64,000 bases of DNA from Rostratula benghalensis (taxonomy: Eukaryota > Chordata > Aves > Charadriiformes > Rostratulidae), in contig VXAI01000273.1 in the NCBI GenBank assembly GCA_013399305.1, positions 206,839 through 270,838 on the forward strand. The letters run 5' to 3'. Under the pieces are notes generated by a model that was not told the DNA's origin, searched no databases, and saw only the letters and a list, made by a program, of their open reading frames with translations. The translations under genes and the position numbers were made by a program. Shown one piece after another: positions 50,901 through 62,487 of the stretch. Numbering within the stretch: the stretch's first letter is position 1; every line of letters starts with the position of its first letter.

Positions 50901-52752
50901 TTTGCTTTTGTTAGGCACCATATACTTAAATCTCATTAAAATGTTAATAATCACTACCCTACGCACCATCATAAAGCAACTGCTATAAAATTTAGTTAAA
51001 CCATTATTTTGATTAAGCATCAAGTGATTGCATACTGTCTTTTTAAACAGACAATATTCTGGAGTCCTAAAGTACTACTTCACTATGTAAGTTCCATTCA
51101 TTTTAGAGAGTTTACTGCTCGCCAAATTTATGGTTTGGTCCTGTCAGTCACTTCATTAAAGTCTCTCAAACATCTTTCTCATGGCACAAGCTGGACACAA
51201 ATTTATGGCTCTGGAGAGATACTGTGAATAATCATGGCTGTACACATACATAGGTTAACATATTATTTGCTAACAGTGGCCTTAAAGTAGTAAACAGCAG
51301 GTTTTCTATACTAGTACTTCAGTTGAAGATTTTTTTTCAGTTGAATTATTTATACCACATTCTTATTAAGAAGCCTGCCGGTACATTAGCATCATTTGTG
51401 TTTTAGCAGTTAATAATCCAAGCTAAAACTTGGGTCGTAAAAATAACCCTATTTAGAATCAGCATTTTTTCCTCTGCTGTACATGGCAAAGGCAAACAAT
51501 ACAGAGAAGAAGGGAGAGCACTCAATAAGCGCTAGGGAAGGACTCGCGGCAAACGCTACCCAGAAAGCACAGAGGTCACGCACCACTCGGCGGTGGGGCT
51601 GAGGGGGACGTTAGTTGAGGTTTAGGAAGCAATTAGTGATTATGGCCAATAGCTGCAAGGGTTTTTGAAAAGTCCTAAGTTGTGTTCATTAAAAGTGTAA
51701 ATCAAATATATAAAACTTTGTTAAACTGGAAAGATCTGATCTTCCCTGTGCTAAATTATGCCTTTCTGGATGTGTTGCAATATAAGGAGAACCGTTTTCA
51801 AAACCTTTTATTGTTCTGAATGGCACCATTTTAAATCTGGCTTTGTAAAAGCTGATGCATAAAGTCTGTAATAAAAACATGCTCCCTTGCTTCTAAGATG
51901 AAACTTTTTACGGAGAGGAAGTTGTCTTAGATTCTTCTTTTTGGTAAATGAGTAAATTAATAATGCAGATAATAAGAAAAAAGTAATTTAGTGTGAAATA
52001 AAGCTGTAGAATTGTTGAGGCAGAAGGAAAAGGAACCATGGAGGCTTATACAATACAATATTAATTCAAAGCATGGGTTTTTTAGTAAGGATGTGGCACA
52101 CAACTACAGTGACACAGATTTGACTTTTCTGTCAAGGCTTTTTCTCAGACTTAGTCTAAAAAGCAACAAAGCCAGACTACACTATGCATGCAAGTCCTAA
52201 AAAGATAACAGTTTCTTTCATCTTTGTATTTTTGAACTGTGGAACTACACATCCCAAATCACAGTAGCAGTGAAATATGGACCTGCTCTTTTCTATCATT
52301 TTGCAGAGGCAAGAATCAAATGAGGGAGGGAATGTATATCCATGAAGTGGGGCACATGCTGCATGTGGGTGTGTATTTATGTTTGTATCAGGCTTGGATG
52401 TCCTTGCAAAATAATGGATTCTGTTTTCAGAGGCAATGGCTGCTCAAAGAGCGCGGCTCAAAAAACAAGTCCTCCCTCAAAACCCGCACCGTTGTTGAGT
52501 TATCCTTTTACAGCAAGGGGCTGGTGTGTTCAAGCTTTCTCTTATGTTTGCTCTGGCCAGAGAGTTAAGGAGGCAACTTTCACCTAACACCCTGGCATTA
52601 AAAAATATATTAATGCAACTGGTTTTAAATCCTATATGTACCTTAAAACAAATGCGTCCTCTTATCAGTCCGTAAGGAACAGGTCCATAGCACCTGGAAT
52701 CTGTAGAATTCCTGAGATTATCACCTTCTAACCAAACATGTCCTTTAGGCAC
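47906..52752 (-). CDS. IMMP1L: IMMP1L, mitochondrial inner membrane peptidase subunit 1, 3' part only
   Basis: Two in-phase minus-strand exons (52642-52752, then 47906-47974) encode the last 59 residues and the stop, the same length as the corresponding end of the human protein. IMMP1L is an S26 family serine (Ser/Lys) protease. It acts at the inner membrane facing the intermembrane space and removes sorting signals from imported proteins together with IMMP2L. The first exon carries the conserved S26 block GDN...STDSR.YGPVP..LI.GR; the second gives the C-terminal tail. The membrane anchor and the catalytic Ser and Lys are encoded upstream and were not found before 64000. IMMP2L fits much less well, because the tail [19 protein letters not shown] is IMMP1L-specific. 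Frame and splice sites are intact. Confidence 0.94.
47975..52641 (-). other. IMMP1L: IMMP1L last intron, 4.7 kb
   Basis: An intron between the last two IMMP1L coding exons, without recognised exons. The 144-codon minus frame at 49379-49813 has no family resemblance and no splice support. A small CpG-rich patch lies at 51.53-51.61 kb. No transposon family was recognised. Confidence 0.85.
51528..51612. other. Small CpG-rich patch in IMMP1L intron
   Basis: About 85 bases contain several CG dinucleotides (agcgctaggg, gactcgcggcaaacgct, cacgcaccactcggcggtgg) inside CpG-poor AT-rich DNA. It is too short for a classical island. It may be a regulatory element or the remnant of a GC-rich insertion. 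Confidence 0.35.
52642..52752 (-). CDS. IMMP1L: IMMP1L penultimate coding exon (S26 conserved box)
   Basis: On the minus strand the acceptor is ttgcttaatag (AG at 52754-52753) and the donor is AAG|GTACAT, with GT at 52641-52640. The 111-bp exon is phase 0 at both ends and encodes [20 protein letters not shown] followed by [25 protein letters not shown] and the GPVP segment match the last conserved boxes of the S26 signal peptidase fold. It differs from human at only a few positions. Confidence 0.96.
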
Positions 52753-55700
52753 CTATTAAGCAAGATTGAAATGTAAAAAGAAAACAGAATATAATGGTAT
52801 TAAGCATAGTTTGCCTTACAATGTATTTTCTTCTTTCTGTGTTCTGTATTTCATGACTGTATAACGAACTAATTTTTTTATTGAATCTAGTAAGAGACAG
52901 GGCCAGATTTTGAGGGATGAGAAGGAGTGCTCCAAAGTATCTGTTCTATCATGTGCTCAGAAAACAATGGTTTGCAACAAAAAATCCAAAATGAAGATGT
53001 AAGAGGTTAGACCAATGTGACAGGGTCATTAATTTAATAGACTTCAAAAGAGGTCATTAGGATGTTGACTGAAAATCTGCCCTCCTGTCGCAGTAACAGC
53101 ATGAACAGGGCAGCCACACACTCATCAACATCCTGGGGCCAGCACCAAGGCTAGACCTGTTAGTAGACTCATGATGAACTAACTGGTAATTGATTGTGAC
53201 ATCAATTACGAATAATCTCATCATTTTATCGGAGTAGGCTTGTCAAAGTTCTAATTAAGATCACAGTTCATTCTATGTGCAGGCAGAATCCACAACACAT
53301 TATATTGCAATAATGATGATCACAAAACTGCAAATCCCTTTTTATAATTTGAAAATTAATGATGGTGACCTTATACTATATGACAAAGACCTTTCATTGC
53401 CTATATATATTATGCATTAACTATATTACATACCATAGACTCATGGCATTCACTGACTGACTCAATGACAAAATGAGAAATAGCGCCGTAGCTGTATTAA
53501 TTACCTAAATAAGAGCATAAAACTTTCATATATGAAAAAGTTACTACTAGAAGTCTTAAACTAAGATTTCCGCTTGGAATATACAACAGTATTTTGATAT
53601 GTTCCTATAAAATTTCAGATATACATAACCTCTTACAAGGTACCAAATAAAATACCTTTCGTTTTTAATCTTTTTGTTTGTTTCTAAAATTCTAAACCAG
53701 GCTGGAAATTTAAAAGTAACAACATGTTCTCAATCTAGATAATATTTAACATGGACTTTTAAGTTAACATTTTTTCAAAATCAAGCATGTGCTTGAAACA
53801 TTACTATGCCAACAATTCAGAGAATTTAAAAAGAGGAAACAAAATAAAACCCCGCCAATTTTGAATGAAAATCAGAGGTTTAGCAGTATAAACATTAATG
53901 TTTTAGAAATAAGTCACATAGACTCATAAATACAATAGTCTACATACGTAACATATCAAATTCAAGGATAATAGACTAAACAAAATAAAATACCACTCTA
54001 ATAGTAAAGTCTGGATGTAAACCATTAAGAATAAAACCAGGTCCCCCTGGTAACTGTTGGTACTTAACTGTACTGCCTGGCCTAGTAACACTGGGAACCC
54101 TGTCTTTGAATAAGGCTTTTAGACTCTTGCTTAGTGATGCTCCCACCTGCCTGTTACCAGTAGGGGACCCAAAGGTCCCTTTGTTGAGCTGTGGCAAATG
54201 GATAAGCTATGGACTAAGAACCAGTAGTTTGTCTCTGATGGTGGCAGAGAGAGAGCTATTAACCATGGAAAGCACACATGAGCCTACCTATCTTCTCCCA
54301 GCCACCTTGTTGTATTTCTTTGGTGTCTGGGATAGGTGCTTCAGGCTTGTCAGAGGGCACGCAGCCCTACCTCATCATTTTAAAATCTCTGTGTGGAGTT
54401 GTAGGTCAGCAATATCTCCAAACCCTTTTGAAACCTACTGATATTCTCTCCTTGCACGGTCTCGTGTATAAAGGAGTGCTGCCCCCTTTGTTTTAAGCTG
54501 ATCTGCCAGTCCTTTAGTTCTTTTTGTCCCAGCCCTTCAATACAGGAATTCCATATTCAGCTCCTCAGATTGCTAGCACATGCATGGAAGAGCTTTCTGT
54601 GGGAAGGCCAGTTGGTTTCAGCTAGATGGCTTTGCCCCTCCTCCTACCCAAGTAGTTTTGTGAAGAAAATAACCTACCAAAAATAAATTTAAAATATTTA
54701 AAAAAATATATAAATATCTATCCAGAGTCACGTGACCTGTGTGGAATATCCATCTCATCACATGTAGACATAGGTTTCTGATCAGTCACTTTCAGAATGT
54801 TCTGACGTTCCTATTTTCCTAAAAACTCTGTGGAATACAGCTTATTTAGAACGTCCTCCAGCAGTTGTCAGTCCAGTTGGACGTTCATCTTCACTTATTT
54901 GTAGTGTGCTCACCTAAAGCATTCAGATATTTCATAAGTTTGTTTTTCGGGTGCACATTGCAGTGCAAAGTAGAATTCTCACCTTCCTGGTGCAAACTCT
55001 CCTGTCCGGCATCTACCAGGGTTACAAATCATACATCAAACTACTGTCGTTTTGAAAGACTGCCTCAGCAAATATACATAAAGGAGAAGCACGAATTACC
55101 ATGAAAGAAAGATACTGATTTTAAATGAAAGAAGAAAGCAACCCCACATTAACACTTCACATTTCTGAAAAAGCGTCACTTCTTGCAATGTGCTACTCCA
55201 GGAGACGCTACCAACTCCCCTTCGACTTCACTGCTTCCCATGCATTCTCCTGTGTCCCTGGTCCACAGGCAGAACCTGAGCTCATCTGTTACTCTGTGTG
55301 CAGTAAGGACCCACTCAGACACAAGTATAATCCATCAGTTCTAGACCCTCCCATCTTTCTTCCATGCTCCCAAAGTATAAAAGATACAATAAAATAAAGT
55401 GCTTTTGCCAGCTGTGTTGTACCACTTACTACTTTTAATACCACTAATAATCACTTGTCTAGACAAAATGTTCATAGTTTGCATTCCAGATGGAACATTT
55501 GCAATGAAGTATATTCCTGTAACGTGAAATTCACCATTTACTGTAACTTTTGTAGTTCTCCACAGAAGGTATGACAGGACCTCTAAATTTGTTCTTAAGA
55601 GTACTGTCACAAAGCATGACTCATCTAGAGATAATAGAGTGTAATACCTTTGTATGGGGCCTGTCCATCATCTAGGTACTTCACTACAACCTAGAATTAA

Positions 55701-56537
55701 AACAAGCAATAAAAGTCACATGAATTATCTGAAAATGTAAAATCAAATACGAGTGACAGGCCATAACCATTATTTTTTTAAAAAAAAAAAAAAAGGTGTT
55801 GTTTACACCCCTTTGAAATAAAGGGTAAAGCCAGAATCTTTCAAGGCTTGATGCACCAAGCTATTTCTAGACCATAGCCCTGATTTCAGGGGGATTACTC
55901 ACATTGAATAAAGTTAACTTTGAGTATCAACCTTTGCAGAATCAGGACCCGATCCAAACCACCTCACAGCTATGGGAGGACAGTAGCTGGGAATAAGATA
56001 CATTTTTAACCAAAGAGAAAAATTAACCATTAAAATCTGGTATTTGTATGCAATTTATATCTTACTACGTTCAGGCTGCTACTGCCAAAAAATCCCAAGG
56101 CAACAGGAAAGCCACTTGCTTGACATTTCACAGTGTTCTATTTCGGTATCTACATGACCTGTAGATACAATTAATTTTGTCTAAGACACCCATATCTGTG
56201 AAATACAACTGAAATCAGTTACTGTTACTACACAGCAAGATTGTGCACGCCAAAAATATCGACAAGAGTGCCAAAAGCATTTAACTTGGGCTGGGCAGCA
56301 TTTCAGTTCTCCCACACACAGAGACTAAAACCAACACGTGAAAGTCTCACCAGCCCAACTCCTGAATTTTCACAGAGGTAACTAGTGGGTCCATGCAAAA
56401 CCAGCAATTCCACAGCAGTGCAGGTTCATTCAAAAACACGCTGCCTCTGGTTGTCTGCAGACTGCTCTCCTTGCCTCAGCAACCCTTGTGCCTCTGGTTT
56501 TGTGGAGATTAGCGGAGGATTTATTTCCACAGAACAG

Positions 56538-56559
56538 CGGTTCTCCGGCAGAACCGGTT
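56538..56559. promoter_or_regulatory. Hairpin overlapping a grainyhead-like AACCGGTT site
   Basis: CGGTTCT-ccggc-AGAACCG is a perfect 7-bp inverted repeat with a 5-base loop (56538-56556). It overlaps AACCGGTT at 56552-56559, the core palindrome of grainyhead/CP2-family sites. It lies in the IMMP1L intron. Regulatory function is only inferred from the motif. Confidence 0.3.
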
Positions 56560-57055
56560 ATCTGAGGTGCACCTTATATGCATGAGAATACAGGACACAG
56601 AACAGACACATGACTCTTCCCCCCTCTCCCTTCCCAGGCTCAGGGGGCTCTACTACAGGAGCAGACAGACCAGAAGAGCAAGATTATAATGCAGAACAAC
56701 TCAGCTTGTAGCAGTAGCTTGTTCTGTTTCAGCTCAGATAAATAAGCATCTTTCGCTGTGACAAACTGCCTAGATTTGCAGGGCCGCTGTCATTTACTTG
56801 GTGGTGGAGTTAAAGTGGGAAAACTGAAGTACAGGTCAGGTATTGGATGTATACTTAATAGCATAAAACATTCATTTACCTAAATGGGCCGAGGGGGAAT
56901 CAACAATTTATGTTCTTTTGGTCTTTTAACACGATGCCAAACTTTGAGTAACCTCACTAACTTCAAGAGGTGAGATGCCTGCACTGCACTAGAAAACTAA
57001 TGGAACCGATTAAATGATCTGCCTCAAATATACCCCAAAACGAACTAGATGAAAA

Positions 57056-57115
57056 AAGGCTTTTCTGGGTTGGGTTCTTTTTGGTTTGGTGGGTTGTTTG
57101 GTTTTTTGCTTTGTG
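57056..57115 (+). repeat. GT-rich low-complexity tract
   Basis: The stretch has almost no A and consists mostly of G and T (gggttgggttctttttggtt and similar). It resembles the other GT-rich tracts in the window and makes both strands appear open over a short distance. Confidence 0.6.
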
Positions 57116-59943
57116 ATTTCAGGGGAATTGGGGGGTGGGAGGTAGTAAAGATGGAGAAAGAGGGATTTTTAACAAATAAGTGGAGAATTATAAGCAAGAA
57201 TCTCTTGCAATCTTTCCTTTTGGAATTCCAAACAGTCTGTTTGTCAAAGAACACCGGCATGTACAATCAGCTGGGAGTAGATGAAGTTTGAACTTTCATA
57301 AGGTCACAGGTATTCACATCACCTCCAGCAATATCAAAGTTTCAAACTTAAGAAGAACTTTACAACATTCCCATCTCTTCTTTTCAGTTCAGAGGCTTCC
57401 TTCTTGAGCTATGATAAGAACTAATCTCAGTGCTGGACAAAAGAATAAAGTCTGCAAGTTCTCATCTATCCCTACTAAGGTCTATTTAAGTGCCTCCTAC
57501 TTTGGTACAAGCAACAAATGTAATTGCTTCATGGCCTGCGGGTGTTCATTTAACAAAAGAAGCTTTTGTGAATAAACCACAGGTGTTACCTTTCTTGATT
57601 AAAGTGAAATATGATGAAAGAATCTACAATATCAAATGACAAATTTACTAAATACTGATTAAATTGCCTTATTTAAGTAAATTGCATCTAGTTAGGATAA
57701 AATATACACCACAGAAATACGGGAGTTTATCACTCTATACTTAAAGTCTCACATAACTATTCCCTAATCCTTTATTTATTAATTCCGAACCAAGAGTGAG
57801 TAATGCTTAACAGAAACTCTTTTTAAATGACTCAGTTGCTCTAGGCACCATTTCTATAGGCTGATCATAAATGTTGTTCATATTAAGGTTGCTATCTGTA
57901 TAAAGTTGTATAAGCTGTATAAGGTTGCCACCAGATCTTAAATCAGCATCTTCTAAGATTCACTAAAAGGCTGAATTACCTGGAATTTAATAATTCTTAA
58001 AAGAATACAACAGAACAAATTTACCTCAAATGCATAGGTACTTCCAAATAGTTTAGCTTCTTCCATTTACTTATTGAACAGTTTAAGCTGCTTATGAATA
58101 AGACATGATGTACTTGGCCTGGTTTAAATACACATATCATAAAGAATACATTACGATCTTGGTCCACATTACAATGAGAAAAGATGACAATGAAACACCG
58201 GTTTTTATACAAAAATTAAATTCTCTGTGATTAAATATTTATGTTATGAATTCATTCTCTATATAAAGCCACTGGTTGGTTTAATGGAAAATTTATAAAA
58301 AGGTAAGATAGGAAGGCTTGTCTATCTTTAAGTTTTGAAATAAATTATTAACCAATATTAAAATCACAAAACCTTCCATGGTATTTCCTTTGTTCACTAC
58401 AAGGACACCAAGACACATTAACTTAGATCTGAATTTGTAAGACAATTTTTTCCATCGTGCAAGCGGACCAGTTGAGTGTTGCATTTCAATAAAAATTTGG
58501 GGAAGCTGCTACAGTCACGTGCCAAAGCATTCATTGGTTACTTGAATGGTTGGGGTTTTAACCATTCTTGCTCCTTTGAAACTTTCTGTAATGCAGCTCC
58601 TGCTGTTCCTGAACTTACTTGGAACTTCAAAGGTTCGATCATCACACTCAACACTCTATGGAAAAGGTCACAGAATTTTCACATCAGAAATAGCTACACC
58701 AGTCAAATGACAAAAAGATACACCTTCTTGTGGTATCACTTTTTGGATGTTGCAAGAGTTTCCAACCGTGTTAAATAATAAATAATGAATATTAATATTT
58801 TAATATAATTAAATAGTAATTCAAACATTTGCACTGTTTACTCTATGTCTATAAATGTTCTCATTTAATATTCAGATCCAGAACATATTGTCCAATATGC
58901 TGACCTGAATCAGCCTGGAAAGGTGGATACCCACGTTTTAAAATCTCTCGCCGCACCCCTAAATTTAAATTATTAGCCACCATTCCTTTTCTAACAGTAC
59001 TCTCATTTAAGATGAATATTAATTGAAATTAACTTGAAATTAATAAAAACTATGAACAAGTATTACTGTTGTGAACAACAATGCCCAAGTTTTGCAAGGA
59101 CTTTTTACAGCTTCTCTTTGCATTCAAACAATGGTTCTCTTTTGAAAACAAAATCACTTTGCTTTAAATAGTGAAAAATTATCTAAGCTTCACGATCCAC
59201 CACAGTTTTTAAAGTTTTGTATTTTAGAGATGTTCATGGGCCAAAATTTTCAAAAACGAATCTGCTAGCTATATTTAGGAACTCCTGAAAAAAATTCAAA
59301 ATATTTCTGTGATTCCTCAGTCACTAGCTTTTTTCATTTATATAAAATCAGTATTTTGAAATTACTGGTTTCTAACCCAGCAAAGATTACTTAACAGCTT
59401 ACATAGCCTTTTCTCACAACAATTATTAAGGATTTGATTCTTTTCTTCTCCAGAAACAGATCATGTAACAGGGTCACCCTAAAATACAGGTTTGAGAATG
59501 AAAAACCTACAGGTTCAAATCCCAACTGGAACCTACTATTTAAAAGACAAAGCCCTTTACCATCACTGGTATGCCCTGGCAAACCTGCATGCCTGTGCAG
59601 AATCTGGCTAGTAAGCCTGGTAGCAACAATGGCCAATAAATACCCTGATCAGGGGTAAGGTATCTTAAATGGTATCCTCTGCCAGGTCCATCAGGAGTCA
59701 CCTGAATCTCTGCTAATCAAAGGCCTCAACTCTGCATAATTTCATTATTTAAGATAGTTGGAAAGCCGTAGCTGGTAGGTATAGAGGAGGAAAAAAATGA
59801 AACAGGTCCTTCTTTCAGACATGTAGCTGATCTAGGCAGACTAAAACCTGTGCTCACAATCTTCATTGAGTCCTTGAGCTGTAGGTTTCCTCCTCCTGAG
59901 CAGCTTCCTGGAAGTTATTACTTAACTTGGAGCAGAGGAATAA

Positions 59944-60000
59944 TGGAATCATAGAATCTTGAAGGTTCAAATTAATCTGACCAGTACGGCCAAGACTGTA
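59944..60000 (-). mobile_element. Possible diverged CR1 3' end (minus strand)
   Basis: ggaatcatagaatcttgaag followed by gttcaaattaatctgacc resembles the reverse complement of a CR1 3' terminus (AATCATAGAATC...). The match is short and decayed, so the call is tentative. Confidence 0.35.
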
Positions 60001-60074
60001 TTCCCCAGAGGAAAAGTATCTGCTGCTATAAATCAAGAGATGAGTGATCTTGAAACAACTTTTCCTCAAACCAG

Positions 60075-60400
60075 CGAGGAGGTTTCTCTATGGTTCTCCC
60101 TCAGGAGTGAGTTGGCTGAATGGAAGAACCAGGGCAATCTGTCAGGGCCTGGACAGTGCTCTCTCCCACCCTGGTGTAGCTGCCCTGAGCTCAAGATCAG
60201 CAGATATGGTGCAGCTCTCTCCTCTTGGTTCAGACTGTGGGGTAGAAAGAGCTGTTTGAGAAAGACACACAAGAGACCTCAGTGGGAGCTGTGTTTAAGC
60301 TGGGCCTCCTGTTGCTGGCCCCTGCCTGAGCTACAGGCCAGGCATGCCCGTGTCCGGCCACCCACCTGCCCTGGCCTCGCAGACATGAGGATGGTAAAGG
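60075..60400. repeat. GC-rich repeat-like block
   Basis: A GC-rich segment with words such as cctgcctgagctacaggcca and gtgtccggccacccacctgc interrupts AT-rich intron DNA. It resembles the 1.56-2.2 kb block in style and may be an old LTR or other retroelement. The 188-codon + frame across it (59959-60525) is not a recognisable protein. Confidence 0.35.
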
Positions 60401-62445
60401 ATACCAGTACTCTTGCATCCCAAGTCATGCCACTCATATGTTCTAGAAATGCCAAAACTCAAACTGCAAAGGTTAAAAGACCAATCCACTTGAGCAAAAG
60501 AAACCCCGGAAATATTGGGAAGTAGACTGATAAAATTCCTTGTATTCTTAAGTTACTGAAATACTATGAGTGTAAACTAGCTTTTAACATAGTAAGGACT
60601 AAAGAAAGAGAACTAGCATTTTGAGAACTTTAAATTTATTTGCTATTTACAATATTTTAAAGAGACTCTGCAATGGTATTGAGCACTCTGAAATATAAAG
60701 CCATTCATCAGTGTCTTACCTTGTGCATCCAAAATCTTTAACACTCTCTTGTAATTAAGATATTGTGGTGTTTGCATTAACATCAGTTTATTCTTAGTAC
60801 CCATGTAATTTTCTTGGACAAGGACTGGTTAAGAGTTAACAGTGCTGCATAAGACCACTTCTCTGGTCCGCAAACACAGTAAGATGCATTATCTTTGGAA
60901 TTATGTTAGCTCTAGAGTTAAGCACAGGATGAAGGGATGCCATCTCCGCCATGAACCTCATTTTAGCACAAGGTAAACATACTTCCCCCCCATCAGCTCG
61001 TCTCACTGCATTAGTGGTGTGGTGTGATTGATTACCAGCAGAGTGTTGCTGAGATATGGATTTGTATCTCAGCTTTTTATCACTATGACTTGCAAAAGGC
61101 AGTTCCTTATTTACGGACTCTACCTGTATTAAGTGACATTATTAGGTACTACTTTTGTTTAAGTGACACAAAAGCTTAGCATATTGGTGGTTTATGACAT
61201 ACAAGCTGTTTTAATCTGATGACTTACCCCCCACTTTTTCAATTTGTAAACAGGAGCTCCAGCACAAGAACATATGGTACTAAAGAAATTAAAGCTAAAG
61301 TAAATGGCATTAAAGCAAATTCAAATATAACAATAGGATACTCAATCTGAATTATAAATCTGGATCTGTATTAAGACTTATAAAAACAGGAAATAAAAAC
61401 CTGAATATGAAAATATCTTTCTGATGTTTTTAAAGGCCATTTCAAGGGGTTACTGTGATTCAGTAATTTTCCTTATTAACGCTCATTATTTAGATCTTAA
61501 ATGAATAAGTCATTAAAGATATTTTTTAATAATTGAAACTAGGTCTGAATACGGCATTACTAACAAATTACTTGTTTACTTTTTTAAATTTTGGGTTCAC
61601 AGCACATTGCCTCTGATACAATTAAAATATGTTATGCATACTTAAAGGTTTATTACAATAAATCCTCATGCTTATATCTATATAAACCATCATTGAACAC
61701 ACGACCAAAAAAAATCTCAGCAAAGCCGCCAGCCTAATGCTCACATTCCACACCAGATATTCTGCTTTACCACAAACTGGGACAAAAGGCAAAGAAAAGA
61801 ATACATTTTCCTAACTTTATAATGCTACAGCACCTTATTAAAAAAGGGGATTTCATTATCCTTTCCATGGAAAGAGGAAGTTTCCCCTTGTTATTATTTT
61901 GCAGATAAGCTCCAGCCTCTAGATATAAGAAGCACCATGTACCATAAAGGGTCCAAAGTAAAGACATTCCTACTGGACTTTAATTTTAATTTAAGCACAT
62001 GCTTAATTTAAAGCAATTGGTTGGATAGGTGGGATTAGTTTCCATTAGCTTGTAACAGATTCCATCAAAGACAGTTTTTTGGTAAAGCATTACACTTCAT
62101 GCACTCTGACAAAAATACTTTCTCTCATATATAATATGATGTATTACTTCAACTAAGTACAGCAGCAAAGGTATTTTTATACTACTATAAACACTTTCAC
62201 ATACTGACACTGCTATATTGCATTTCTAGTCAATTGAAATATCTCTTTTCAGAAAAACTTACTCAGCTTACATATGATTTTTTTTTTAATTTTCATTTTT
62301 CTTATAGCTTGGAAGGTTGGGGTTTTTTTATTTTTTAATCTGCAAGTATCTACTTGGTTCTTTGCAGCAATAATGTAACTCAGCTGTGTAATTTTACAGA
62401 GCAGTTTGTAAAAAGAGTTCTGCACTCTCCTGTCTCTCTCCTCCT

Positions 62446-62487
62446 AGATATATATAGATATATATATAGAGAGATATATATATATAA
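62446..62487 (+). repeat. TA/GA microsatellite
   Basis: Alternating tatata and gaga units (agatatatatagatatatat and similar), about 40 bp, in the IMMP1L intron. Confidence 0.85.

Noticed and set aside
52477..52752. 91-residue IMMP1L frame read straight through
   Set aside because: Only the first 37 codons (52752-52642) are exon. The residues after RGRICFK come from reading past the AAG|GTACAT donor into the intron.
59959..60525. 188-codon plus-strand open frame
   Set aside because: It spans the GC-rich repeat-like block and a possible CR1 end. The translation is low-information and matches no family I know.
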